Of a stretch of 64,000 nucleotides of DNA, positions 26,936 through 35,308 are shown piece by piece (within the stretch, counting starts at the first letter, position 1; each line of letters starts with the position of its first letter). Source of the stretch: Allomuricauda sp. CAU 1633. GTDB taxonomy: Bacteria > Bacteroidota > Bacteroidia > Flavobacteriales > Flavobacteriaceae. The notes under the pieces were generated by a model. It worked only from the letters and a program-made list of their open reading frames with translations, searched no databases and had not been told where the DNA came from. Both the position numbers and the translations under genes were made by a program. The DNA lies in NCBI RefSeq assembly GCF_017313225.1, contig NZ_JAFLNE010000007.1:1-64000 (forward strand), read 5' to 3'.

Positions 26936-28186
26936 ATGAGAGTTTTTAAGTTTGGTGGGGCATCGGTTAAAGATGCCGATGCAGTTAGAAATGTAGTACA
27001 GGTGTTACAGGAAGTGGGCCATGAGGATACCTTGGTGGTTATATCGGCCATGGGCAAGACCACCAACGCCATGGAAAAAGTGGTGGAATCCTATTTTAAG
27101 GATAAAAATTCCATTACATCAGCCTTGCAAGAGGTCATAGATTACCATGATGGTATCTTGTCCAATTTGTTTGAAAATCCCAAACATCCCATTTACCAGA
27201 AGGTAAAAGTGCTTTTTGAAGAAGTCAAGGGGTTTTTAACGTGGAACAAGTCGCCCAAGTATGCTTTTGTGTACGATCAAGTGGTGGGCTATGGCGAATT
27301 GTTGTCCACAACGATCATCAGTGCTTACCTTAACGAGATTGGTTTGTCCAACACTTGGTTGGATGTACGTCAGTTGATTAAAACCGACAATAATTACCGT
27401 GATGCCCAGGTCAATTGGGAACGCACACAGGCCGAAGTATCGGCTAGGGTGGACATGTCCAAATTGAACATCACCCAAGGATTTTTGGGAAGCGATGACA
27501 ATAACTTTACCACCACTTTAGGTAGGGAAGGCTCCGATTATACTGCGGCCATTTTGGCGTATTGCCTTAATGCGGAATCAGTGACCATTTGGAAGGACGT
27601 TCCTGGTGTTTTGAATGCAGATCCCAGAAATTTTACAGAAACCCAGTTGTTGGAGCAAATATCGTATCGTGAAGCCATAGAGTTGGCTTTTTATGGAGCT
27701 TCGGTGATTCACCCAAAAACCCTTCAACCGCTTCAGCGAAAGGAAATCCCCCTGCATGTAAAATCGTTCCTTAATCCCAAGGATATGGGTACCACTGTAG
27801 GTAAAGGCGTTGGTATTGTCCCCAAGACACCTTGCTTTATTGTAAAAAAGAACCAAGTGTTGCTAAAACTCTCTTCATTGGATTTTTCATTTATTGTGGA
27901 GGACAACATCAGCGAGATTTTTAAACTGTTTCACGACCACCGTTTAAAGGTGGATTTGATTCAGAACTCGGCCATCAGTTTTTCGGTATGTTTGGACAAT
28001 AAGTTCAATAGTCTTCAACCCATGTTGGATGTGCTCAAACGAAAATTTAAAGTAGTATGTCACGAGGATGTCTCACTCTACACCATTAGACATTTTGATG
28101 ACAATTCGGTAAAATCGCTCCAAAACGGGAAATCCGTGCTTGTGGAGCAACGCGGTAAGGAAACGGTTCAGCTAGTGGTAAAATAG
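26936..28186 (+). CDS. lysC: Aspartate kinase (monofunctional)
   Basis: 416 residues. It phosphorylates aspartate as the first step toward Lys, Met and Thr. The catalytic N-terminus is FKFGGASVKDADAVRN, with the conserved TTLGREGSDYTAAILA and WKDVPGVLNADPR. C-terminal ACT-like segments (VLLKLSSLDFSFIVEDNISEIFKLFHDHRLKVDLIQ, written here in parts: FSFIVEDNIS and HRLKVDLIQNSAISFSV) would allow feedback control. Ends in VEQRGKETVQLVVK. Confidence 0.93.
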   Translation: MRVFKFGGASVKDADAVRNVVQVLQEVGHEDTLVVISAMGKTTNAMEKVVESYFKDKNSITSALQEVIDYHDGILSNLFENPKHPIYQKVKVLFEEVKGFLTWNKSPKYAFVYDQVVGYGELLSTTIISAYLNEIGLSNTWLDVRQLIKTDNNYRDAQVNWERTQAEVSARVDMSKLNITQGFLGSDDNNFTTTLGREGSDYTAAILAYCLNAESVTIWKDVPGVLNADPRNFTETQLLEQISYREAIELAFYGASVIHPKTLQPLQRKEIPLHVKSFLNPKDMGTTVGKGVGIVPKTPCFIVKKNQVLLKLSSLDFSFIVEDNISEIFKLFHDHRLKVDLIQNSAISFSVCLDNKFNSLQPMLDVLKRKFKVVCHEDVSLYTIRHFDDNSVKSLQNGKSVLVEQRGKETVQLVVK

Positions 28187-28270
28187 AGGCAATTCACATA
28201 CTTTTTTGCTCAGGAGGTCAATACCCGTAATTTTCTATCTTTACGCATACCTAAACAATACAGATAGTTC

Positions 28271-30091
28271 ATGGGGTTGGTTTCTGCGAAAGAAGTGGCT
28301 AAGGTGATTCACCTTGAAAAGTATGGATTCTTGGGCACTTTTGTGGGATGGCTCTTAATGGTGGCCACCAAGATTACGACCATAAATCGATTTTACAATA
28401 AAAACAAGGAACTCCCCGGCCCCGAATTTTTGGATGCCATTCTGGAGCACTATGAAATTGACTTTGAAATCCCTGAAGAGGATTTAAAACGACTGCCCAA
28501 ATCGGGTCCTTACATCACCATAAGCAATCATCCACTAGGAGGTATTGATGGGGTACTGCTACTGAAATTGTTGCTGAACGAGCGCCCTGATTTTAAGATT
28601 ATAGCCAATTTTTTGCTACACCGTATTGAGCCGTTGAAGCCTTATATCATGCCCGTCAATCCGTTCGAGGACCACAAGGATGCCAAGAGCAGCATTATGG
28701 GTTTTAAAAATGCACTGGCCCATTTGAAAGAAGGTCATCCCTTGGGGATTTTTCCAGCAGGCGAAGTTTCCACCTACAGGGATGAAAAATTGGTGGTTGA
28801 CAAACCATGGGAGGAAGCGGCCATTAAACTGATACGCAAGGCGGAGGTTCCTGTGGTGCCCATTTATTTCCATGCACGTAACAGCCGATTGTTTTATAGA
28901 CTGTCCAAAATGAACGATGTTTTCAGGACGGCCAAGTTGCCCTCAGAACTTACCTCCCAAAACAGAAGACCCATTAAAGTACGGATTGGACAACCGATAT
29001 CCGTGGCTACACAGAATGAGGAAGAGACTTTGGAATCCTACACGGAATTGCTTCGGAAGAAAACCTATCTACTGGCCAATGTATTTGAGAAGGAGCGTTT
29101 ATTGGACAAAGTGCCCACCAGTCTAAAAATTCCAAAGCCACCTAAAAAAATAGCAACGCAGGTCAGTACAAAAGTATTGGAAGGGGAGATTGAACGACTT
29201 CGGGAGAAAGATTGTCGTGTTTTACAAAGCAAAAACTACGAAGTATACCTTGCACAGCAACGGGACATGCCCTTCTGTTTAAATGAAATTGGAAGACAAC
29301 GTGAAATCACGTTTCGAGAAGTGGGTGAGGGAACCAACAATTCCATTGATTTGGATACGTTTGATTCCTATTACCACCACTTATTTCTGTGGGATAATGA
29401 TGAAAAGACCATTGTTGGGGCCTATCGAATGGGCTTGGGGTCCGAGATTTTTAAGAAATATGGTATTGATGGGTTTTACCTTCAGGACCTGTTCCGTTTT
29501 GAACCCGAACTTTATGGAATGATGGAACATTCCATAGAAATGGGAAGGGCCTATATTGTAAAGGAATATCAGCAAAAACCCATGCCTTTGTTTTTGTTAT
29601 GGAAAGGTATTGTGCACACAACGCTGAGGCACCCAGAGCATAAATATTTGATTGGAGGCGTGAGCATCAGCAACCAATTCTCCAACTTTTCCAAATCCTT
29701 GATGATCGAATTTATGAAATCCAACTATTGGGATCCCTATGTGGCCCAGTACATTCGCCCCAAAAAGGAATTCAAGGTACAGCTCAAGGATGCGGATAAG
29801 GAATTTGTGTTTGATGAGACCCAAGCCGATCTTAATAAATTTGATAAGTTGATCAGTGAGGTGGAACCGGGAAGCCTGCGATTGCCCGTTTTAATCAAAA
29901 AATACATCAAACAGAATGCAAAAGTGGTGGCCTTTAATGTAGATCCACTGTTTAATAATTCTGTGGATGGCTTAATGTATATTAGGATAGCCGATTTGCC
30001 CGAAGATACCGTAAAACCCGTAATGGAAGAGTTTCAAGCGGAGTTGGAACGAAAGATGGCAGAGGGGAATTCAACCCAAAATGAGAGTTGA
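28271..30091 (+). CDS. Two-domain acyltransferase (PlsC-type plus GNAT-like), ornithine/glycine-lipid type
   Basis: 606 residues. The N-terminal half is a membrane-associated PlsC-like acyltransferase with the H-x4-D box in ISNHPLGGIDGVLL and the acyl-acceptor region FPAGEVSTYRDE. The C-terminal half is a hemolysin-like GNAT acyltransferase (FLWDNDEKTIVGAYRMGLG, FELYGMMEHSIEMGRAYI region). The pair resembles bifunctional OlsF-type enzymes known from Flavobacterium, which make ornithine lipids by N- then O-acylation. Glycine-lipid synthesis is the other possibility. A TATCTTTA promoter-like sequence lies near 28237-28244. Confidence 0.82.
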   Translation: MGLVSAKEVAKVIHLEKYGFLGTFVGWLLMVATKITTINRFYNKNKELPGPEFLDAILEHYEIDFEIPEEDLKRLPKSGPYITISNHPLGGIDGVLLLKLLLNERPDFKIIANFLLHRIEPLKPYIMPVNPFEDHKDAKSSIMGFKNALAHLKEGHPLGIFPAGEVSTYRDEKLVVDKPWEEAAIKLIRKAEVPVVPIYFHARNSRLFYRLSKMNDVFRTAKLPSELTSQNRRPIKVRIGQPISVATQNEEETLESYTELLRKKTYLLANVFEKERLLDKVPTSLKIPKPPKKIATQVSTKVLEGEIERLREKDCRVLQSKNYEVYLAQQRDMPFCLNEIGRQREITFREVGEGTNNSIDLDTFDSYYHHLFLWDNDEKTIVGAYRMGLGSEIFKKYGIDGFYLQDLFRFEPELYGMMEHSIEMGRAYIVKEYQQKPMPLFLLWKGIVHTTLRHPEHKYLIGGVSISNQFSNFSKSLMIEFMKSNYWDPYVAQYIRPKKEFKVQLKDADKEFVFDETQADLNKFDKLISEVEPGSLRLPVLIKKYIKQNAKVVAFNVDPLFNNSVDGLMYIRIADLPEDTVKPVMEEFQAELERKMAEGNSTQNES

Positions 30092-30108
30092 GGAAATAAT
30101 TGCCCATT

Positions 30109-31116
30109 ATGAAACTGTTAGTTGCTATTTTTCTTTTTTTCACACTTCATATCCAATCCCAAGAGATTCAAGGAACCGTCGTTGATGCAAAGACCAAAAC
30201 GCCCATTTTCGGGGCATCGGTATATTACGATGGGAGTTCTGTTGGAACCATGACTGATGAAGATGGAAGTTTCAGTATACAACTTCCTTATCAAAACAAG
30301 GCCACTCTTGTCATCAGCCATTTAGGTTACGTGACCCAAAAAATACCAAACTTGCCTAGGGAAGCTGTACTTACTATTGCATTGGAGGAAGAAGTTGAAA
30401 GCTTGGAAGAAGTGGTACTTACTTCGGATCCTTTTACCAGAAAGGATAAAATGGAAGTCTTTAAATTAGAGTTCTTGGGAGATACACAGGGAGGTCGTGC
30501 CTGTGAAATTGTTAACGAGGAAGATGTTCACCTTTATTTCAATTCAGAAGATAACACCCTTTCAGCCTATAGCGACAAGCCTATTGTTGTCCAAAATGAA
30601 TACTTGGGATACCTTGTTCATTTTACTATTGAGGAGTTTAAAATTTTCTTCAAAACAAAAAATCTAAAACGAGTAGACAACATTTACCATACGCTTTTTG
30701 ATGGAACTACCCGTTTTTACGATACTTCCAACGGAGACTCTACTATTGCGGGCAGAAGGCAGCGAGCCTATTTGGGGTCGCCCAGGCATTTTATACGCGC
30801 GTGTTGGTACGGCGATGTTGAAAATCAAAATTTCAGGTTGAAAAAAGGGTCTAAGAATGTGGAAATATCTGATTTCATGGAGAAAAGCGGTGATTCATCA
30901 GGGGATTTACGAGAGGTTCAGTTCTATGGAGGTCAATTTATAATCTACCACAAGAAAAGGAGTAATTATAGGTCAACCCTCAAAATAAATCAAATGGACA
31001 CCACCTATATTATGGACAGATACGGTAATTACACACCCTTTGAAAGTTTGGTTTTTGGAGGGCACATGTCCAGCTATAGAATTGGGGATATGCTCCCCAT
31101 GGATTATGGCTTTTAG
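30109..31116 (+). CDS. Secreted protein with carboxypeptidase-regulatory-like (CNA-B-like) domain
   Basis: 335 residues with a signal peptide (LLVAIFLFFTLHIQSQ) followed by the carboxypeptidase-like regulatory domain IQGTVVDAKTKTPIFGASVYYDGSS with GTMTDEDGSFSIQL. This domain begins many SusC-like receptors, but the remaining 230 residues show no TonB receptor barrel. The rest holds DPFTRKDKMEVFKLEFLGDT and YIMDRYGNYTPFESLVFGGHM. Probably a periplasmic or outer-membrane-associated protein of unknown role. ATG 30109 was preferred to a TTG three codons earlier. Confidence 0.75.
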   Translation: MKLLVAIFLFFTLHIQSQEIQGTVVDAKTKTPIFGASVYYDGSSVGTMTDEDGSFSIQLPYQNKATLVISHLGYVTQKIPNLPREAVLTIALEEEVESLEEVVLTSDPFTRKDKMEVFKLEFLGDTQGGRACEIVNEEDVHLYFNSEDNTLSAYSDKPIVVQNEYLGYLVHFTIEEFKIFFKTKNLKRVDNIYHTLFDGTTRFYDTSNGDSTIAGRRQRAYLGSPRHFIRACWYGDVENQNFRLKKGSKNVEISDFMEKSGDSSGDLREVQFYGGQFIIYHKKRSNYRSTLKINQMDTTYIMDRYGNYTPFESLVFGGHMSSYRIGDMLPMDYGF

Positions 31117-31130
31117 AGACTGTAACTCTA

Positions 31131-31553
31131 TTAACCCATGAGTTCTTCCCGAACAAAATCGTGACAAAATTCCTTTATTTCATCTCTTGTACTTACAAAA
31201 GCTTCATGAATTTCTTGCTCTGAGCCATCAACTTTAGATGGGTCGACAAAATTTTGGTGCAAACGGCGAGCATTTTTGGCCGGGATAAACGGACAGTGTT
31301 CTTTGGCGTGGTCACATACAGTGATGATATAATCCCAATCGATACCGGCATATTCATCCACATGATTGGAGGTATGGTGCGAAATATCCACCTTATCCTC
31401 TTTCATAATGGATACCGCCATAGGGTTGAGACCATGGGTTTCAATTCCGGCACTATAGATGTTTGCCAGTTTCTCCTGAAAATGCTCTAAATACCCATGG
31501 GCCATTTGGCTACGGCATGAGTTTCCGGTGCAAAGCACCAATACGTTTTTCAT
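31131..31553 (-). CDS. arsC: Arsenate reductase, low-molecular-weight phosphatase (ArsC) type
   Basis: 140 residues. The P-loop is C-x5-R in LCTGNSCRSQMAHG (Cys8, Arg14), and the C-x6-C pair in TVCDHAKEHCPF corresponds to the two resolving cysteines of thioredoxin-linked ArsC. It reduces arsenate to arsenite. ATG 31553 gives the conserved start MKNVLVLCTGNS; a longer frame to 31613 is less likely. Last gene of the arsR-DUF6428-GNAT-arsC group. Without an efflux pump nearby, the arsenite exporter must be elsewhere. Confidence 0.9.
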   Translation of the reverse strand: MKNVLVLCTGNSCRSQMAHGYLEHFQEKLANIYSAGIETHGLNPMAVSIMKEDKVDISHHTSNHVDEYAGIDWDYIITVCDHAKEHCPFIPAKNARRLHQNFVDPSKVDGSEQEIHEAFVSTRDEIKEFCHDFVREELMG

Positions 31554-31578
31554 GTTTTTGGTTTTTTTGATATGATTT

Positions 31579-32070
31579 TTAGTTGATTCCAACAGTATCG
31601 CTACGCTTTTCAAATAGCAGATTGTCTTTCCAGACCCCTTGTATTTTACCTACTCGTTCGCGCTTGCCAATATAGCGAAAACCCACTTTTTCATGCAGTT
31701 TTATGCTTGCTTTATTTTCAGGAAAAACACCGGATTGAATAGTCCAAAATCCGGCATGTTCACTTTCTTCAATGAGCTTCTCCAAAAGTAATTTTCCGAC
31801 ACCTTTGCCACGGCTTCCAGAACCAATATACACGCTCACTTCGCCCACGCCTCCATATACACATCTGCTTGAAACAGGGGATAGGGCGGCCCATCCCAAA
31901 ATGATACTGTCTTGCTCTGCCACCAACCGACAGGTAGAAACATGGGCATTGTCCCAACTTTCATAGGTGGGAGCGTTGGTTTCGAAGGTGGCGATACCTG
32001 TGGCGATACCTTCAGTATAGATTTGACGTACCTGCTCCCAATCGGAAACTTGCATACTACGGATCAACAT
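31579..32070 (-). CDS. GNAT N-acetyltransferase, PAT/ArsN-like
   Basis: 163 residues of the phosphinothricin-acetyltransferase type: IYTEGIATGIATFETNAPTYESW, CRLVAEQDSIILGWAALSPVS, then VSVYIGSGSRGKGVGKLLLEKLIEE for the acetyl-CoA loop. In arsenic operons such enzymes are called ArsN1 and act on arsenical phosphinothricin analogues. Situated between DUF6428 and arsC, 9 bases after the DUF6428 gene. Strict substrate assignment is inference from context. Confidence 0.82.
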   Translation of the reverse strand: MLIRSMQVSDWEQVRQIYTEGIATGIATFETNAPTYESWDNAHVSTCRLVAEQDSIILGWAALSPVSSRCVYGGVGEVSVYIGSGSRGKGVGKLLLEKLIEESEHAGFWTIQSGVFPENKASIKLHEKVGFRYIGKRERVGKIQGVWKDNLLFEKRSDTVGIN

Positions 32071-32079
32071 AGTGTTATT

Positions 32080-32574
32080 TTAGCAACAACCTGATTCAGG
32101 GGAACAACCGGCCGATACTTCTTCCTTGACTTCGGATTTGGGTTCTACCCCACAGGTTTCCTTGGCCTTGCAATCTGTCTTCTCAACAGATAGTTTTAGC
32201 ACCAACGAATTGTTGTCCAGAGCGTAGTCATTTACAAAAAGCTGAGCAGTATGAAAATCTTCGTTACTGTACTCGAACTTGATTTCGGCATCTTGTACCA
32301 TGGGCTTTATGCGGTCCACCTTATTGAGTATGGCCAATGCTTTATACACGGACATAAAATCTCTTTTGCCTTTCTCTTTTGGACTTTCCCAGAGTTGCAC
32401 AATGGTTTCTTTCCAAAAATCGGTTCCAGCACCACAATCAACTGAATCAACGGTTATGTTTTTTACTTCGGTGATATGGTAATTGGCTCCAACTAACTTG
32501 TCTGGAGCATATTCAAAAAGCAGACTTTTGTCTTGATGTTGCTTTAATACGGATAGAAATTCTGATGTTTTCAT
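32080..32574 (-). CDS. DUF6428 family protein with Cys-rich tail
   Basis: 164 residues from MKTSEFLSVLKQHQ. The body (KLVGANYHITEVKNITVDSVDCGAG, MVQDAEIKFEYSNEDFHTAQLFVNDYALDN) matches the conserved flavobacterial family that accompanies ArsR regulators. The C-terminus is cysteine-rich (CKAKETCGVEPK ... AGCSPESGCC), which suggests metalloid or metal binding, though this is inference. It overlaps no gene and begins 3 bases after arsR ends. Confidence 0.82.
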   Translation of the reverse strand: MKTSEFLSVLKQHQDKSLLFEYAPDKLVGANYHITEVKNITVDSVDCGAGTDFWKETIVQLWESPKEKGKRDFMSVYKALAILNKVDRIKPMVQDAEIKFEYSNEDFHTAQLFVNDYALDNNSLVLKLSVEKTDCKAKETCGVEPKSEVKEEVSAGCSPESGCC

Positions 32575-32576
32575 AG

Positions 32577-32900
32577 TTAACAACAATTACGGTTAATATT
32601 GGAAAAGAACTGATGGAAAGAGTGTTGTAATTCCTCCCATCGTTCTTGGTTGATGCAATAACAAAGGTTTTTCCCCTCAAAAGTTCCTTTTAGGAGCCCA
32701 ATTTTTTTGATTTCATTCAAATGTTGCGATATAGTGGGTTGGGCCAGGCCAATGACATCCACCAGATCATTGCATATACAAGCATCCTGTTTACTGATGT
32801 ATTCCAAAATGGCCACACGTGCGGGATGGGCCAAAACTTTGGCGGCATGGGCCAGTTCATTGTGGGTGGGGGAAAAGATATGTGTTTTGGAAGCTCCCAT
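32577..32900 (-). CDS. arsR: ArsR-family metalloregulator
   Basis: 107 residues with a winged helix-turn-helix: AAKVLAHPARVAILEYISKQD, ACICNDLVDVIGLAQPTISQHLNEIKK. The C-x-C in ACICND at the recognition-helix region and the C-terminal CC (NINRNCC) fit an arsenite or thiophilic-metal sensor of the ArsR family. A perfect palindrome just upstream is the likely operator. First gene of the ars-like operon. Confidence 0.9.
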   Translation of the reverse strand: MGASKTHIFSPTHNELAHAAKVLAHPARVAILEYISKQDACICNDLVDVIGLAQPTISQHLNEIKKIGLLKGTFEGKNLCYCINQERWEELQHSFHQFFSNINRNCC

Positions 32901-32917
32901 AATTTGTATTGAGATGA

Positions 32918-32945
32918 CAAATATAAAATTAATATTGCAATATTA
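32918..32945 (-). promoter_or_regulatory. arsR promoter -7 element and overlapping 16-bp palindromic operator
   Basis: On the minus strand TATATTTG (complement of 32918-32925) matches the TAnnTTTG -7 element, about 18 bases from the arsR ATG. Immediately upstream, TAATATTGCAATATTA (32930-32945) is a perfect 16-bp palindrome occupying the spacer between the -7 and -33 positions, where a bound ArsR dimer would block RNA polymerase. Confidence 0.7.
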
Positions 32946-32962
32946 CGATAAAGATAGTAAAT

Positions 32963-32988
32963 AAAAAAGCCAGAAGAATATTTCTGGC
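32963..32988 (-). terminator. Intrinsic terminator of the TM2-protein gene
   Basis: GCCAGAA (32969-32975) with TTCTGGC (32982-32988), loop 6, with an A6 run (32963-32968) that becomes the U-run on the minus strand, just after the TM2 gene. Confidence 0.7.
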
Positions 32989-32996
32989 CTATTTTT

Positions 32997-33377
32997 TTAG
33001 AACCAAGGCTTTTTGCCCACTTGGTAAGTGTTGTAAAATTCCTCATCTGATTTGGTCAAATAGATGATGCCTTCTATAAGTCCTATGATTCCAGGAATCC
33101 AGGCTAAAAAGGCTCCGATAACAAAACAAACCAAAATATAAGCCACTATGGAAAAGCCCAATAGTATAAAACCTTCCTTGTTATATCCTAATATAAATTT
33201 ATGCACTCCAAGGGAGCCCAATAAAATTGCCAAGATTCCCGCCAGAATTTTCTTATTGTCACCTCCAGCGCTTTTAAGGCCCTCTGCAAATTCGTCAGCG
33301 GTTTTTTTGGCCTCTTCTTTAAAGTCTTTTGCAGCTTCCTCTGCTTGGTCTCCTAAGTCTTTTTTTTCTTCGGACAT
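32997..33377 (-). CDS. TM2-domain membrane protein
   Basis: 126 residues. A charged N-terminal helix (EEAAKDFKEEAKKTADEFAEGLK) resembling apolipoprotein/late-embryogenesis-like repeats is followed by a TM2 domain: ILAGILAILLGSLGVHKFILGYNKEGFILLGFS and a second segment AYILVCFVIGAFLAWIPGIIGLIEGIIYL, with the loop HKFILGYNKEG between the two transmembrane segments as in this family. Function unknown. Confidence 0.82.
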   Translation of the reverse strand: MSEEKKDLGDQAEEAAKDFKEEAKKTADEFAEGLKSAGGDNKKILAGILAILLGSLGVHKFILGYNKEGFILLGFSIVAYILVCFVIGAFLAWIPGIIGLIEGIIYLTKSDEEFYNTYQVGKKPWF

Positions 33378-33430
33378 GGTTTATAATGTGTTGGTTAAAC
33401 GATTTCTAAATGTAACAAATAATTCAATAC

Positions 33431-33817
33431 CTATAGAAATGCTTTATCAACAGGTTCCCAAAGCTCCAATTTATTTCCTTCTGGATCCATGATCCATCCA
33501 AATTTGCCATAGTCGTATTCCTCAATCTCTCCAACAATGGTAACCCCTTCTTTCTTTAGCTCTTTAAGCAATTCTACCAGGTTCTCTACCCTGAAATTCA
33601 TCATAAACTGCTTTTCACTGGGTTTAAAATAGGTAGTATCGTCCTTAAAAGGACTCCATTGGGTCATGCAATCATTACCTTCCTTGTCTTTCCACCAAAA
33701 GGAGCAGCCATACTGATCGGTATTCAATCCCAAGTGCGTTTTGTACCATTCCTTGACTTTGTCTGGATCCTTGGTCTTAAAAAAGAAGCCGCCCAATCCT
33801 GTAACTCTGTTTTTCAT
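33431..33817 (-). CDS. VOC family protein
   Basis: 128 residues. VTGLGGFFFKTKDPDKVKEWYKTHLGLNTD and the second half VTIVGEIEEYDYGKFGWIMDPEGNKLELWEPV make one VOC module with metal-ligand Glu in ELWEP. It is coupled to the DUF1801 gene, which overlaps it by 4 bases (ATGA-type junction), so they are translationally linked. Substrate unknown. Confidence 0.85.
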   Translation of the reverse strand: MKNRVTGLGGFFFKTKDPDKVKEWYKTHLGLNTDQYGCSFWWKDKEGNDCMTQWSPFKDDTTYFKPSEKQFMMNFRVENLVELLKELKKEGVTIVGEIEEYDYGKFGWIMDPEGNKLELWEPVDKAFL

Positions 33818-34269
33818 GTTTTCTTTTTTTTTTCATATAGTGTTATCCAATCCTGTGGTGTCATTTTTTTACACAGTTGCGCAATCAATGGGTAGGGGAT
33901 GGATTTTGTGTTCTTAAATCGGATGCAGCTTTTGCCCATATCCAATTTTGTTTTTACATATTTGGAATATTCGCCAACAAACCAGTCGTGTATTTTTTTG
34001 TCGGCATAGATTCCCGAGTGGTAGAGGGCAACAAAATGTTTTTGCGAAGCAATATTAATGAAGGGTAATGGCAACTTTGGCTCAACGTGGTATCCATCAG
34101 GGTACAACGAATGTGGAACCACATAACCAATCATTTTATAGCTGATGCACTCCTCAAAACCCTTAGGAAGATTATTTTTCACCGTATCCCGAAGTTGGGA
34201 CACTGCCTCTTTCCGGTCATCCGGCAATTTGCTGATGTATTCGTCAGGGGTTTTGGCGTCTATCGTCAT
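33814..34269 (-). CDS. DUF1801 domain-containing protein
   Basis: 151 residues from MTIDAKTPDEYISKLPDDRKEAVSQLRD. The pattern PKGFEECISYKMIGYVVPHSLYPDGYHVEPKLPLPFINIASQKHFVALYH is typical of the DUF1801/YdhG-like family. It is about the normal length. The upstream alternative start at 34326 adds a non-conserved stretch. Its stop overlaps the VOC gene start by 4 bases; role unknown. Confidence 0.85.
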   Translation of the reverse strand: MTIDAKTPDEYISKLPDDRKEAVSQLRDTVKNNLPKGFEECISYKMIGYVVPHSLYPDGYHVEPKLPLPFINIASQKHFVALYHSGIYADKKIHDWFVGEYSKYVKTKLDMGKSCIRFKNTKSIPYPLIAQLCKKMTPQDWITLYEKKKKT

Positions 34270-34276
34270 ATTGATG

Positions 34277-34783
34277 TTATTTTCGTTGTAATATAAGGGA
34301 TGAAAGCAGGGAGATGATGAATCCAATCACAAAAACGGTCATGGCCATTAATGCAAAGGAGAACAAAGGGTTTGAAAAAAGTTCTTTTTGCGACTCCATC
34401 TCGGCCAATTTTGCTTCAAACTCATCAGCCGGAAGCGATGCTTTCAAAGCTTCAACGCTGTGGTTGTAATATTCGGTCATAAACTCGGGATTGAGCACTT
34501 CGGTATAAAAAACATCAAGAATCCCAAAAGCCAAAGCAGTGATTAAACTAATTAAGATACCAATCAGAAGCGCTTTTTTAAAGCTTACCTTACCGTCATT
34601 TTCCTTGTCACGATACTGTTTGATGCCAAAAAAGACAAAACTCAAGGATAAAACCATGGAGATATACCCCAAAACTTCCTGCGAAAAATAGGGGAGGTCG
34701 TCAAACACGTACCAACTTAAAAGGAACAATACGCAAATGGTGATGGCCCCATACAAGCCAAACTTGGTAACCGTTTTTTTCAT
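34277..34783 (-). CDS. DUF4199 membrane protein
   Basis: 168 residues with four predicted membrane segments: FGLYGAITICVLFLLSWYV, LGYISMVLSLSFVFFGI, ALLIGILISLITALAFGILDV and LFSFALMAMTVFVIGFIISLLSSLIL. FFGIKQYRDKENDGKVSFKKALLIG is the hallmark stretch. A 7-base gap precedes the DUF1801 gene. A LuxR-type regulator lies upstream on the same strand. ATG 34783 chosen over 34810. Confidence 0.85.
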   Translation of the reverse strand: MKKTVTKFGLYGAITICVLFLLSWYVFDDLPYFSQEVLGYISMVLSLSFVFFGIKQYRDKENDGKVSFKKALLIGILISLITALAFGILDVFYTEVLNPEFMTEYYNHSVEALKASLPADEFEAKLAEMESQKELFSNPLFSFALMAMTVFVIGFIISLLSSLILQRK

Positions 34784-34882
34784 GGTCAATTGTATTAATG
34801 GTTGACTCAAAAGTAGGAGTTAGAGCAAAATCAAGGCTCATACTAAAGTACCAAAATCAGGGTATATTGACCTTAAAATCAA

Positions 34883-35299
34883 TCAAATGCTTAAAATTTG
34901 AAGATCTTTGGCCTTTTGGATGGCCTGAGTGCGGCGTTTGGCATCCAATTTTACCAAGAGATTGGATACATGGGTTTTAATGGTGCTTTCCGAAACAAAA
35001 AGTGTATCTGCAATTTCCTTGTTGGACAAGCCTTTTGAAATCTCAATCAATACTTCATATTCACGCTGGCTAATTCCAAGCTGTTCAATCTTTTCTAGAT
35101 CGATGGGAGGAATTGCGTTCTCCTTTTTTCTCAACGCTTTTTGATTGATATAGATACCTATGAAGAAAAAAGCAATAGCAATGATGGCAATGGTGATTTC
35201 AATTGAAATATCACCGGACAGATAGGCGTATTTGCTCAATTGAAAGAGAACGAGCAAGGCAATGATCAAGGCTGAAAAAACAAAAATGGTCTTTTTCAC
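34883..35299 (-). CDS. Membrane-anchored LuxR-family transcription regulator
   Basis: 138 residues. Two membrane segments (FVFSALIIALLVLFQLS and ISIEITIAIIAIAFFFIGIYI) precede a LuxR helix-turn-helix: GISQREYEVLIEISKGLSNKEIADTLFVSESTIKTHVSNLL (given in two parts: LSNKEIADTLFVSEST and IKTHVSNLLVKLDAKRR). No receiver domain is present. The membrane location of a DNA-binding domain recalls ToxR-like regulators. It is 99 bases upstream of the DUF4199 gene and 9 bases from the dehydrogenase upstream. Confidence 0.85.
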   Translation of the reverse strand: MKKTIFVFSALIIALLVLFQLSKYAYLSGDISIEITIAIIAIAFFFIGIYINQKALRKKENAIPPIDLEKIEQLGISQREYEVLIEISKGLSNKEIADTLFVSESTIKTHVSNLLVKLDAKRRTQAIQKAKDLQILSI

Positions 35300-35308
35300 C
35301 CACTAAAA

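Noticed and set aside
31131-33000. Arsenite exporter near the arsR operon
   Set aside because: None of the neighbours has the needed membrane segments; the TM2 gene is too small and unrelated.
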